From JALYOC01 sp036675345 (GTDB lineage: Bacteria; Myxococcota; Myxococcia; Myxococcales; Myxococcaceae): a DNA stretch of 64,000 nt. Below the pieces are notes generated by a model, which worked only from the letters and a program-made list of their open reading frames with translations, did no database searches and had not been told where the DNA came from. Made by a program: the position numbers and the translations under genes. The DNA is taken from positions 62,001-126,000 of the forward strand of contig JAKFFE010000005.1 in the NCBI GenBank assembly GCA_036675345.1. The letters are read 5' to 3'. Positions 7,371-15,068 of this stretch are shown in pieces. Positions within the stretch are counted from its first letter, which is position 1; every line of letters begins with the position of its first letter.

Positions 7371-8480
7371 ATGCGCATCGCAGTCCTCCTCTCCACCGCC
7401 CTCCTCCTCTCCCTGGCCGGTTGTGCCACCTCGCGCCCCCGCCAGGAGGTGGCCTTCGATCCGGAGGTAATCACCGGGGACCCGGCGCTGGAGGGGCTCA
7501 ACGACGAGGAGCTGTTCGCCACCGGGTCGGCGAAGTTCGCGGCCAATGAGCTCAACGCCGCCATCCGGTACTTCGACCGGCTGGCCAGCTCCTTCCCGGA
7601 CAGCCGCCACCGGGAAGCGGCGCTGTTCAACGCCGGGCTGGCCTTCCAGAAGCAGCAGCGGTGGGAGGAGGCCCATCTGCGCTTCCAGCCGGTGGCGGAC
7701 CCCACCGCTCCTCCGGGAGACCGGCTGGAGGCGGCCTTTCGCGCCGCGGAGGCGCTGTACCACCTGGACCGCTTCGCCGAGGCCGCCGGACTGCTCCACA
7801 CCCTGGCCGCCCGCACCGATCTGCCGGTGGGCCGGCAGCTGGAGGCGCAGGTGCAGGAGGGGGTGTGCCTGGTGGAGAGCGGGCGCCGGGAGGAGGCGGA
7901 GACGACGCTGAGGTCCGCGGTGGAGAAGTACGACCGACTGGCGGACAAGTCGGAGGTCAACGACTACTTCCCCGGCCAGGCCCAGTTCTTCCTGGGCGAG
8001 CTGTACCGTCTTGGCTACCAGACGGTGGTGCTGGACGGCGCCAAGGGCGTGGACGCGCTGGCCGAGGATCTGGAGCACAAGGCCCAGCTGCTGCTCAGCG
8101 CCCAGGGCCACTACCTGCGGGCGATCCGGATCGGCAACGGGTACTGGGCCACCGCGGCCGGTCAGCGGATCGGCAACCTGTACGAGGATCTCTACGAGCA
8201 CATCCTGGCCTCCAGCCCTCCGCCGGAGCTGAACCCGGAGGAGGCGGGGGAGTACCGACTGGAGCTGCGCAAGAAGGTCCGGGTGCTGATCACCAAGGCG
8301 ATCGCGGTCTACGAGCAGACGCTGGAAGCGGCGGAGCGGGTGGGGACCTCGGGGCCGTTCATCGAGAACACCCGGGAGTCGCTCAAGAAGATGAAGGAAC
8401 GCCTGGTCCATGACGCGGAGGCGGCGGAGACCAGCGCCCGGGTCGGCCCGTCGTCCCCGGGCGCGCTCGCCCAGGGGTGA
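7371..8480 (+). CDS. TPR-repeat lipoprotein
   Basis: 369 residues. The N-terminus is a lipoprotein signal (MRIAVLLSTALLLSLAGC, lipobox LAGC), so the mature protein is anchored to a membrane, probably the outer one. The rest is a string of tetratricopeptide-like helical pairs, for example ELNAAIRYFDRLASSFPDS and HREAALFNAGLAFQKQQRW, a protein-interaction scaffold. The family resembles outer-membrane TPR lipoproteins of myxobacteria, but I cannot tie it to a named one. A good Shine-Dalgarno (GAGGTGAAG) precedes the ATG. Its stop overlaps the GTG start of the M48 protease gene (GTGA), so the two are translated together. Confidence 0.85.
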   Translation: MRIAVLLSTALLLSLAGCATSRPRQEVAFDPEVITGDPALEGLNDEELFATGSAKFAANELNAAIRYFDRLASSFPDSRHREAALFNAGLAFQKQQRWEEAHLRFQPVADPTAPPGDRLEAAFRAAEALYHLDRFAEAAGLLHTLAARTDLPVGRQLEAQVQEGVCLVESGRREEAETTLRSAVEKYDRLADKSEVNDYFPGQAQFFLGELYRLGYQTVVLDGAKGVDALAEDLEHKAQLLLSAQGHYLRAIRIGNGYWATAAGQRIGNLYEDLYEHILASSPPPELNPEEAGEYRLELRKKVRVLITKAIAVYEQTLEAAERVGTSGPFIENTRESLKKMKERLVHDAEAAETSARVGPSSPGALAQG

Positions 8481-9718
8481 CCCCCTCCTTCCTCACCGCC
8501 GCGGAGCTGGCGGAGGCGGCGGCCTACCACCGCCCCAAGTACCTCTACGCGCTGGTCAGCGAGGTCAGCGATCTGCTGCTGATTGCGCTGATCCTGGGGT
8601 TGCTGGTGCGGCCGCTGTACGCCGGTTCGAGCCGACTGGCCGGCTGGCTGGACCGGCGGCTGGGCGGACTGCGTCGGCTTCCGGTCCTTCGGGTGGTGCT
8701 CCAGACGCTGGACCGGCTGTGGAAGGGGCCGGGGTGGCGCACAGCGCTGCTGTTCGCGGTGGCCACCTACTTCACCCTGGTGCTGGCCAACCTCCCCGCC
8801 GCGCTCTACTTCGAGTGGCATGAACGCCGCTTCCAGCTCTCCACCTATGGCCACGCGGCGTTCGCCTGGGATTGGTTCAAGGGGCTGGCCGCCACCACCT
8901 TCCTGCGCGGCACCCTGGCCTTCGGCATGTACGGGCTGGCCCGACGGCTGCCCCACTGGTGGCTGCCGCTGGGGCTGACTTGCGGCGCGCTGATGCTGAT
9001 CTCCTCCGCGCTGGACCCCTACCGGGCCCGGCTGTACTTCGACCAGCAGCCGCTGGAGCCGGGGCCGCTGCGGACCCAGCTGGAGTCGGTGCTGTCCCTG
9101 GCGGAGGTGGAGTACGCGGACATCCGGGTGGAGAAGACCTCCCGGGTCAGCCGCCGGGCCGGGGCCTACTTCGCCGGGCAGGGCCCCACCCGGACCATCC
9201 TGCTCAACGATGTGATCGTGGAGCAGTTCTCCCCCGAGGAGCTCTCCGCGGTGGTCGCCCATGAGGCGGCCCATGTCGGCGAGTCCAAGTGGCTCAACCG
9301 GGTGGCCGCCGCCCTGGCCTTGCCCGCCTTCCTGGGCCTGTTGGCGGGGTTGTTCCGGGTCGCCGCCCGTCGGCGCTGGTGGGGGGTGACCGATCCGGCC
9401 GACATCCGCACCCTGCCGCTGGCCACCATCTCCATCTACCTGCTGCTGAGCCTCACCTCCCCGCTCACCGGCTACCTCTCCCGCGAGCGGGAGCGATCCG
9501 CCGATGCCCGGGGCATCGAGCTGACCGGGGACCCGGGCGCCTTCCGCTCGATGCTGGTCAAGCTGTGCCGGATCAACAAGTGCGATCCCCAGCCGCCCCG
9601 CTGGCTGGTGCTGCGCAGCGCCACCCACCCTCCGCTGGCGGAGCGGGTGGAGTTCGCCGAGCGCTGGCGGCCAGCGCCGGAAGAGAAAAAACAGGTGTCG
9701 ACGGGCGAGCCCCCATAG
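8477..9718 (+). CDS. M48-family integral membrane metallopeptidase (Ste24/CAAX prenyl protease 1-like)
   Basis: 413 residues with several hydrophobic segments (about 30-50, 90-115, 140-160, 270-290, 310-330). The zinc site is HEAAH at residues 262-266; the third ligand is likely Glu339 in RERERSAD, the usual position for this family. The preceding VVAHEAAHVGESKW and the N-terminal membrane domain match Ste24-type proteases, which cleave membrane proteins within a transmembrane chamber. GTG start inside the stop of the TPR lipoprotein gene, so co-translated. The lipoprotein may supply or tether substrates, which is inference from position. Confidence 0.88.
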   Translation: MTPSFLTAAELAEAAAYHRPKYLYALVSEVSDLLLIALILGLLVRPLYAGSSRLAGWLDRRLGGLRRLPVLRVVLQTLDRLWKGPGWRTALLFAVATYFTLVLANLPAALYFEWHERRFQLSTYGHAAFAWDWFKGLAATTFLRGTLAFGMYGLARRLPHWWLPLGLTCGALMLISSALDPYRARLYFDQQPLEPGPLRTQLESVLSLAEVEYADIRVEKTSRVSRRAGAYFAGQGPTRTILLNDVIVEQFSPEELSAVVAHEAAHVGESKWLNRVAAALALPAFLGLLAGLFRVAARRRWWGVTDPADIRTLPLATISIYLLLSLTSPLTGYLSRERERSADARGIELTGDPGAFRSMLVKLCRINKCDPQPPRWLVLRSATHPPLAERVEFAERWRPAPEEKKQVSTGEPP

Positions 9719-9752
9719 AGCCCCCAAGCCCTGCCCGCCCGCCGACACCCGC

Positions 9753-9780
9753 TGCCAGGTCACCGCCCGGAGACCTGGCA
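9753..9780. terminator. Bidirectional hairpin terminator between the M48 and TPR genes
   Basis: TGCCAGGTC (9753-9761) pairs perfectly with GACCTGGCA (9772-9780) over a 10-base loop, followed on the plus strand by TTGCTGCT. It sits in the gap between two convergent genes, 35 bases after the protease stop. The U-run is weak, so strength is uncertain. Confidence 0.6.
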
Positions 9781-9874
9781 TTGCTGCTGAGCGGAGCACC
9801 GGCTCCTGCCCTGACTCCCGGTCCGCCGCCGCCCCTCTCCCTCCCCCACCCCCGCGACAGCGGACCTGGTTTCC

Positions 9875-10351
9875 TCAGCCCTGCGCCTTGGCCTGCTCCA
9901 CCGCGATCAGGGTCACCGCCTTGATCAGCGACCTGGCCCGGCGTCCGGCGGCGGTCTCACCATGGGGATCGGCGTGGACCGCCTCCGCCAGATCGCGGAA
10001 CCCCTCCCGGTCCCCCCGCTTGAGCCGCAGCTCGCCGCGGTTGCCCAGCGCCACCGGGTTCTTGGGGTCCTGTGCGAGCGCCTCGGAGTACTCGGCCACC
10101 GCCTCCTCCACCCGACCCAGCTTCTGGTACACGGTGCCCAGCGCGGCGCGGCTGGCGGAGTCCTTGGGGTTCCCCTCCACCAGCCCCTCGAAGATGATCC
10201 GCGCCTCCTCCAGCCGGCCGGCCGCGGCCAGATCGCAGCCCACCTGCGCGATCGCCTTGGCCTCCTCGAAGGTCATGCCCTCCACCTCTGCCCACGTCAT
10301 CTCTCCGCGCGAATAGGCACGGAGCTTGGTCTTCATCTGTTCGGTCTGCAT
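9875..10351 (-). CDS. TPR-repeat protein, candidate type III secretion-like chaperone
   Basis: 158 residues, no signal peptide. Three TPR motifs are visible (AQVGCDLAAAGRLEEARIIF, SASRAALGTVYQKLGRVEEA, NPVALGNRGELRLKRGDREG), preceded by a short helical N-terminus. This is the size and layout of SycD/LcrH-class chaperones, which hold translocator proteins of type III secretion systems in the cytoplasm, but TPR alone is not specific. The start at 10351 is chosen over 10384 because GGGAG sits 8 bases upstream. The partner gene upstream at 10389-11585 encodes a translocator-like protein. An ordinary TPR adaptor is the alternative. Confidence 0.75.
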   Translation of the reverse strand: MQTEQMKTKLRAYSRGEMTWAEVEGMTFEEAKAIAQVGCDLAAAGRLEEARIIFEGLVEGNPKDSASRAALGTVYQKLGRVEEAVAEYSEALAQDPKNPVALGNRGELRLKRGDREGFRDLAEAVHADPHGETAAGRRARSLIKAVTLIAVEQAKAQG

Positions 10352-10388
10352 TGTGTCGGCTCCCATTTTCAGAATTCGTCCCATGGCA

Positions 10389-11585
10389 TCACGACCGCAT
10401 GTTGTTGACGGCCTGCATCGAGGCCTCGTGAGACAGCTTGGAGATGTTGGTCAGCAGGCTGAACATCTGCGTCCGGCGCTCCATGACCTTCTGCAGCTGG
10501 TGCTGCATTTGCTCCATGCTGGAGGCGAGATCGGCCGACTTCTCCTGGTCATCCCCGGCCCCCGCCTGCTCCTTGCGGACCTTCTGCATCTTCTTCAGGA
10601 GGCCCATCATTTCGCCGTCCAGCGAGTTCATGATCTCCATCAGGATCGCCTCGGCCTTCTCGGTGGTGCTCAAGGTCGGGTCGTTCATGATCGCGTCGAT
10701 GGGATCCTGTGCTCCGACTCCGCCTCCGCTGGAGACGCCGCCGGGCGTGCAGGCTCCGCCGGTCCCGCCAACCCCGCCGCTTCCACCGGTGACCGGTGAA
10801 CCTCCGCCGGCGCTGGGGCCGCCCGCCCCACTGCCAGTGGGGCCCACGCAGCCCCCACCCGGCCCCCCGTTTCCCGTCACCGGCTCAAAGGCACCCCGGC
10901 GCTGGCCTTCCCGGACCATCAGCAGCAGGTCGTCCCGATTGAGGCCCATGGCACCCGTGAGCACATTCCGGGTCCCACGCGCCATCACCTCCTGCTGGAA
11001 GCGTTCGGGATTCTCGAGCATGACCGCGGCCGCGTTCCGCACCTCCGAAGAGACATCCGAGCGGTTCGCCAGCTGCCGGATGTCATTCCAGGTCAGGAAG
11101 CCGTCCCGCAGCCCGAAGCCCGCGGTCTCCGCCTTATCGAAGTTGGTCTCCAGCACCCCCCAGGCGGCGTACCACTCGCGATCCGCGGCCGTGAGCACTG
11201 CGCCCTTTCCGCCTGCTGCCGGCGTGGGTCCGCAGTTCGGGGTGCCGCCGGTGGTGGGCTGATTGTCCACCGACTGCGACGAGGACCCGCCTGCCGCGGA
11301 GGGAGTCGAGGCGCGGTGGCTGTCGTTTCCGGGGGGCGCGTATCCCTGTCCGGAGGCGCCGTACTGAGACGGCTTCCACTCTGTCTGGGCCACCTCGGCC
11401 ATGTTGCCGGCGAGGCCGATCGCGCCGTTGGCGGCGCAGATCAGGTCGCCGGTCATCACGCCGACCACGATCTTGGCGGCGTTCTTGACCTCGGGGGGAA
11501 GCCCAAGCAACTGCGCACCCAGATCGATCCCGATCGAGATGGGATCGAGCGCGCCGATCATGCTGAGCGGATTCATCTGACTCAT
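10389..11585 (-). CDS. Translocator/harpin-like protein with an EF-hand-like module
   Basis: 398 residues, no classical signal peptide. Residues 1-70 are weakly hydrophobic (AKIVVGVMTGDLICAANGAI). Gly/Ser/Pro-rich spacers flank a central helical module reading NFDKAETAGFGLRDGFLTWN, then DIRQLANR...AAAVMLENPERF. The pattern F-D, D-G-x-L-T-x-x-D-I/L, A-A-x-x-L-x-N-P-x-x-F resembles the degenerate EF-hand-like region of type III translocon proteins of the HrpK/HrpF/NopX group. The C-terminus (MEQMQHQLQKVMERRTQMF) is a long helix as in secreted needle and translocator proteins. Start at 11585 follows GAGGTTC. A TPR chaperone-like gene follows in the operon. The assignment is by pattern only. Confidence 0.6.
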   Translation of the reverse strand: MSQMNPLSMIGALDPISIGIDLGAQLLGLPPEVKNAAKIVVGVMTGDLICAANGAIGLAGNMAEVAQTEWKPSQYGASGQGYAPPGNDSHRASTPSAAGGSSSQSVDNQPTTGGTPNCGPTPAAGGKGAVLTAADREWYAAWGVLETNFDKAETAGFGLRDGFLTWNDIRQLANRSDVSSEVRNAAAVMLENPERFQQEVMARGTRNVLTGAMGLNRDDLLLMVREGQRRGAFEPVTGNGGPGGGCVGPTGSGAGGPSAGGGSPVTGGSGGVGGTGGACTPGGVSSGGGVGAQDPIDAIMNDPTLSTTEKAEAILMEIMNSLDGEMMGLLKKMQKVRKEQAGAGDDQEKSADLASSMEQMQHQLQKVMERRTQMFSLLTNISKLSHEASMQAVNNMRS

Positions 11586-11757
11586 GTTTGAACCTCGTGT
11601 GGGGTTGAAGGCCCAGCACCCCTGTGCAGCCCCGGGGCCAGCGATGAAGCGCTCCCCTCCCCTTGTGGTTCCGGTGGCTTGTCCCGATCCCCTTGCCGGT
11701 CGCCGGTCCCAGACGACGGATGGCGGTCCCGGGGCCGGGATGCGCTAAGAGGGTCGG

Positions 11758-12207
11758 GTGCGGACCATGGGCCTGGACGTCGGAACCAAGACGGTGGGCG
11801 TGGCGATCTCGGATGCGCTGGGGATGACGGCGCAGCCGATCACCACCGTGCGCCGGACCAGCCTGCGGGTGGACCTGGAGGCCCTGGCCAAGCTGGCCCG
11901 GGACTACGAGGTCACCCACGTGGTGGTCGGCCTGCCCTTGAACATGGACGCCAGCGAGGGCCCCCGGGCGGAGGCGTCCCGGAAGTTCGGGGCGGCGGTG
12001 GAGGCCAAGCTGGGGGTGTCCCTCGAATACTGGGACGAACGGCTGTCCACGGTGGCCGCCCAACGGGTGCTGATCGAAGGCGACGTGCGCCGCGAGCGGC
12101 GACGGGAGCTGATCGACCAGCTGGCGGCCAGCTACATCCTGCAAGGATGGCTGGATGGGCGGGCCGGTCGGGAGGCGCGGGCGGCGCGGGAGGAAGAGGA
12201 GTCGTGA
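11758..12207 (+). CDS. ruvX: Holliday-junction resolvase-like protein RuvX (YqgF)
   Basis: 149 residues of the YqgF/RuvX RNase-H-like family, which acts on branched DNA or RNA (pre-16S rRNA 5' end maturation in E. coli). GLDVGTKTVGVAIS with Asp7 is the first metal site, VVVGLPLNMD is the conserved central strand, and WDERLSTVAA carries the second acidic pair. The usual length for the family is about 140. GTG start at 11758 after GAGGG. The gene overlaps mltG by GTGA; the ruvX-mltG pairing is a frequent neighbourhood in bacteria. Confidence 0.92.
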   Translation: MRTMGLDVGTKTVGVAISDALGMTAQPITTVRRTSLRVDLEALAKLARDYEVTHVVVGLPLNMDASEGPRAEASRKFGAAVEAKLGVSLEYWDERLSTVAAQRVLIEGDVRRERRRELIDQLAASYILQGWLDGRAGREARAAREEEES

Positions 12208-13250
12208 AGCGGCTGAGGCTGGGGTTGGTGGTGTTGCTGGGGCTGGCCGGGGCCGCGGGCGCCGGGTGGTACTGGTGGCGGCAGGAGCGGCTCTCGCACT
12301 TCGCCACCCGGCCCTTCGGGACGCAGAGCGCCAAGCGGGTGGAGGTGCCCAGCGGCACCGGCCCCCGGACCCTCTCCCGCCGGTTGGAGACCGCGGGGGT
12401 GGTCAGCAGCGCGGAGGAGTTCTACGGGCTGATCCGCCAGGAGGGGGTGGGGGCCAGACTCCAGGCCGGAGAGTATGAGTTCCAGGGTGAGCAGACCCCG
12501 GAGGAGGTGCTGGAAAAGCTGGTGCTGGGGCGGGTGAAGACCTACCGGTTCACCATCCCGGAGGGACTGCGGGTGGACGAGATCCTCCCGTTGATCGCCG
12601 GGTCGGAGCTGAAGCTGGATTTGCGCAAGCTGCGCGCGCTGGCCACCGACCCTGCCTTCCTCAAGCAGGCCAAGGTGCCCACCCGCACCCTGGAGGGCTT
12701 CCTCTTCCCGGACACCTACCACTTCGCCCCGCCCTACTCCGAAGCGCAGGTGCTGCAGAAGATGATCTCCCGCACCTTCGAGGAGTACGCCCGCGCGGAC
12801 CGGGAGCGGAAGCCGGGGGTGAAGCTGGGCCTGCTGGAGACGCTGACCCTGGCCTCGATCATCGAGAAGGAGACCGGCGCCCCGGTGGAGCGGCCGCGGA
12901 TCTCCTGCGTGTTCCACAACCGGCTGCGGCTGGGGATCCCGCTGGCCACGGATCCCACCGTGCTCTACGCGATGATGCTGCGCGACGGGCGGTACTCGAA
13001 GAACATCACCCGCAAGGATCTGCAGGCGGTCCACCCCTACAACACCTACAAGGTGAAGGGGTTGCCCCCGGGGCCGATCGCCAGCGCCGGGGCCGCCGCG
13101 CTCCGGGCGGCGCTGGATCCGCTGGACTGCAGCGACCTGTTCTTCGTCTCACGCAACGATGGGACCCACGTGTTCTGCCCCGACCTGCGCTGCCACGAGG
13201 AGCAGGTCCGCAAGTGGCAGATCGAGTTCCACCGCCACCAGCGGAGGTAG
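12204..13250 (+). CDS. mltG: Endolytic murein transglycosylase MltG
   Basis: 348 residues. An N-terminal membrane anchor (LGLVVLLGLAGAAGAGWYWW) is followed by a LysM-like region and the YceG catalytic domain. The catalytic Glu is Glu221 in ASIIEKETG. KNITRKDLQAVHPYNTY and GLPPGPIASAGAAAL are the conserved C-terminal motifs. MltG cuts nascent peptidoglycan strands and so ends glycan elongation on the outer face of the inner membrane. It starts at GTG within the ruvX stop, after AGGAAGAGGA. Confidence 0.95.
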   Translation: MKRLRLGLVVLLGLAGAAGAGWYWWRQERLSHFATRPFGTQSAKRVEVPSGTGPRTLSRRLETAGVVSSAEEFYGLIRQEGVGARLQAGEYEFQGEQTPEEVLEKLVLGRVKTYRFTIPEGLRVDEILPLIAGSELKLDLRKLRALATDPAFLKQAKVPTRTLEGFLFPDTYHFAPPYSEAQVLQKMISRTFEEYARADRERKPGVKLGLLETLTLASIIEKETGAPVERPRISCVFHNRLRLGIPLATDPTVLYAMMLRDGRYSKNITRKDLQAVHPYNTYKVKGLPPGPIASAGAAALRAALDPLDCSDLFFVSRNDGTHVFCPDLRCHEEQVRKWQIEFHRHQRR

Positions 13251-13359
13251 AACTCTCTGGGCCGAGGGGGGGAAATCGCCCAGGCATACCCGGTTTGGGG
13301 TACGCGAAGACCCGTAGCGGACCTGTACTTTCGGGAGGAGTTCATCGCTCGAAAGCGCA

Positions 13360-13863
13360 ATGCCCCCTCCGCCCATCACAGATCTGGAGCCGTCGCTGGT
13401 CCTCCGGGCCCTGACCTCCACCCTGGAGTTGCTGCCGTTCCCGGCGATGGTTTTTGACGGTGCAGCCCAGCTCAAGTTGGCCAATTCACTGGCCTCGGTC
13501 CTGCTGGGAGACGCCCAGTCGGAGGTGCATCCTCGGATTGCGCGGGCGCTGAAGTTAGGCAGCGACGGCCACTGGACCGCCACCCCGCTGGGAGACACCG
13601 GACTTCCCGGGCCGTGTCTGCTGACCGCACCGGCGGCCAACCCCACCTCCGAGGACCGGATCAAGGCGGCGGCGCTGCGCTGGCGGCTCTCCCGACGCCA
13701 GCGGGAGGTGCTGGAGCTGCTCGCAAAGGGCCGTTCCAACAAGGAAATCGCCCTCGCCCTGGGCTGCGCGGTCTCTACCGTGGAGATCCACGTCTCCGCC
13801 GTGCTGCAGAAGACCGGTGTAGGCAGAAGGGCGCAGCTGATCGCCCAGCTCGTCGGGGGCTGA
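13360..13863 (+). CDS. LuxR-type HTH regulator, short form
   Basis: 167 residues. The first about 85 residues look like a degenerate PAS-type sensor (LPFPAMVFDGAAQLKLAN). Residues about 105-160 are a LuxR-type helix-turn-helix: LSRRQREVLELLAKGRSNKE, IALALGCAVSTVEIHVSAVLQK and TGVGRRAQL. The core residues of LuxR HTH domains (LT/SxREXEVLxLxAxGxSNKEIA) are present. No receiver or autoinducer domain is visible. It is followed 38 bases later by a second, longer LuxR-type gene, so the two may be an ancestral duplication or a sensor/regulator pair. Upstream 13251-13359 contains a small TACCC/GGGTA hairpin but no clear promoter. Confidence 0.8.
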   Translation: MPPPPITDLEPSLVLRALTSTLELLPFPAMVFDGAAQLKLANSLASVLLGDAQSEVHPRIARALKLGSDGHWTATPLGDTGLPGPCLLTAPAANPTSEDRIKAAALRWRLSRRQREVLELLAKGRSNKEIALALGCAVSTVEIHVSAVLQKTGVGRRAQLIAQLVGG

Positions 13864-13901
13864 CCTATCGCGCTGTACTGCAATTTTATATCATCCAGGA
13901 A

Positions 13902-15068
13902 ATGGACCCCGCATTCCTGGAAATGCAGGCAGTCATCGACCTCATCTACGAGGCGGCAGAAGGCAGGGGTCCCTGGGAGCCGATGCTTTCCTCGATGTCC
14001 CGGTTGCTCCAAGCGGACATCGGCCACCACTTCCGGGTCGACCTGCAAGGGGCGCTGCTGGAGGCTCCCAGCTTCCACGGGGTGAAGGCAGAGACCATCA
14101 CCCGCTACCACCGGGAGTTCCAGGGAGAGGACCCGCGGCAGGTGATCGCCCAGGCCAACCCGGGCCGGGTGTTCTCCGATGTGCAGGTGATCTCTCCCCA
14201 GGAGTTCGAGCGGAGCGCGCTGTACAACGACTTCCTGCGGCGCGCCGACTGCCGCTATTCGCTGTTCATGACCCTGCCGGTGGACGAGGAGACGCTGGCC
14301 GCTCAGTGCTTCCTGCGCGGGCCGGACCGGGCGCCCTTCGAGGGCGAGGTGGAGATCTTCCAGCGGCTGCTCCCGCACCTGCGCCGGGCGCTGCGGCTGC
14401 GCGCCTTGCTGGACAGCGCCGAGGGGCGGGGCCGGGATCTGCAAGCCGCGCTGGATGCGGTGGGCCCGCCGGTGGCGATCCTGGACGCCCAGGGGCGGGT
14501 GCTGGGGGTGAACGCGCTGGCCGAGGCGTTGCTGAGGGCGGAGGACGGGGTGCAGGTGCTCCAGGGGAAGCTGAGCGTGACGTTGCCCGCCGCCGCCGCC
14601 GCGTTCACCGACGCCCTGCAGAAGGCGGTCCGGCTCTGCGAACCGCTGCTCCGCCCCGAGGCGAGGGCGGTGCCCGGGGTGGTGGAGGTCCTGAGGGAGA
14701 AGGCCGACGCGCTGCGGCTGATCCTGATGCCCTTGAGGGACAACCACGCACTGCGAGCGACCGGAGAGTCGCGCGCCCGGGTCCTGGTGGTCCTCCAGGA
14801 GGCTCACTCCGCCCCGCGGCTGGACCCGGGGCTGATCGGCCAGGTGCACCAGTTGACCCCCACCGAGGCCCTGCTGGCGGTGGCGCTGGCCCAGGGGAGG
14901 ACGGTGGCGGAGTTCGCCGGATCCCGCGGAACCTCGGAGCACACCGTCCGCACCCAGCTGAAGAGTCTGCTGGAGAAGACCGGCACCCAGCGACAGACGG
15001 ACCTGGTGGCGGTGGTCCTGCGAAGCGCCGGGCTGGGTGGCCGCGCCCCGGGTCAACCGGGGCCGTAG
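13902..15068 (+). CDS. LuxR-type HTH regulator with long sensory N-terminus
   Basis: 388 residues. The long N-terminus (about 300 residues) has a cofactor- or ligand-sensing look: a helical leader, then a PAS-like stretch GPPVAILDAQGRVLGVN near residue 190. The C-terminal HTH is LuxR-type: HQLTPTEALLAVALAQGRTV, then GTSEHTVRTQLKSLLEKTG. I see no DNA-binding partner site. The start is uncertain: ATG at 13902 or at 13923 (seven residues later), neither with a strong Shine-Dalgarno. The 3' end overlaps the convergent glycosyltransferase gene by 16 bases. Confidence 0.8.
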   Translation: MDPAFLEMQAVIDLIYEAAEGRGPWEPMLSSMSRLLQADIGHHFRVDLQGALLEAPSFHGVKAETITRYHREFQGEDPRQVIAQANPGRVFSDVQVISPQEFERSALYNDFLRRADCRYSLFMTLPVDEETLAAQCFLRGPDRAPFEGEVEIFQRLLPHLRRALRLRALLDSAEGRGRDLQAALDAVGPPVAILDAQGRVLGVNALAEALLRAEDGVQVLQGKLSVTLPAAAAAFTDALQKAVRLCEPLLRPEARAVPGVVEVLREKADALRLILMPLRDNHALRATGESRARVLVVLQEAHSAPRLDPGLIGQVHQLTPTEALLAVALAQGRTVAEFAGSRGTSEHTVRTQLKSLLEKTGTQRQTDLVAVVLRSAGLGGRAPGQPGP

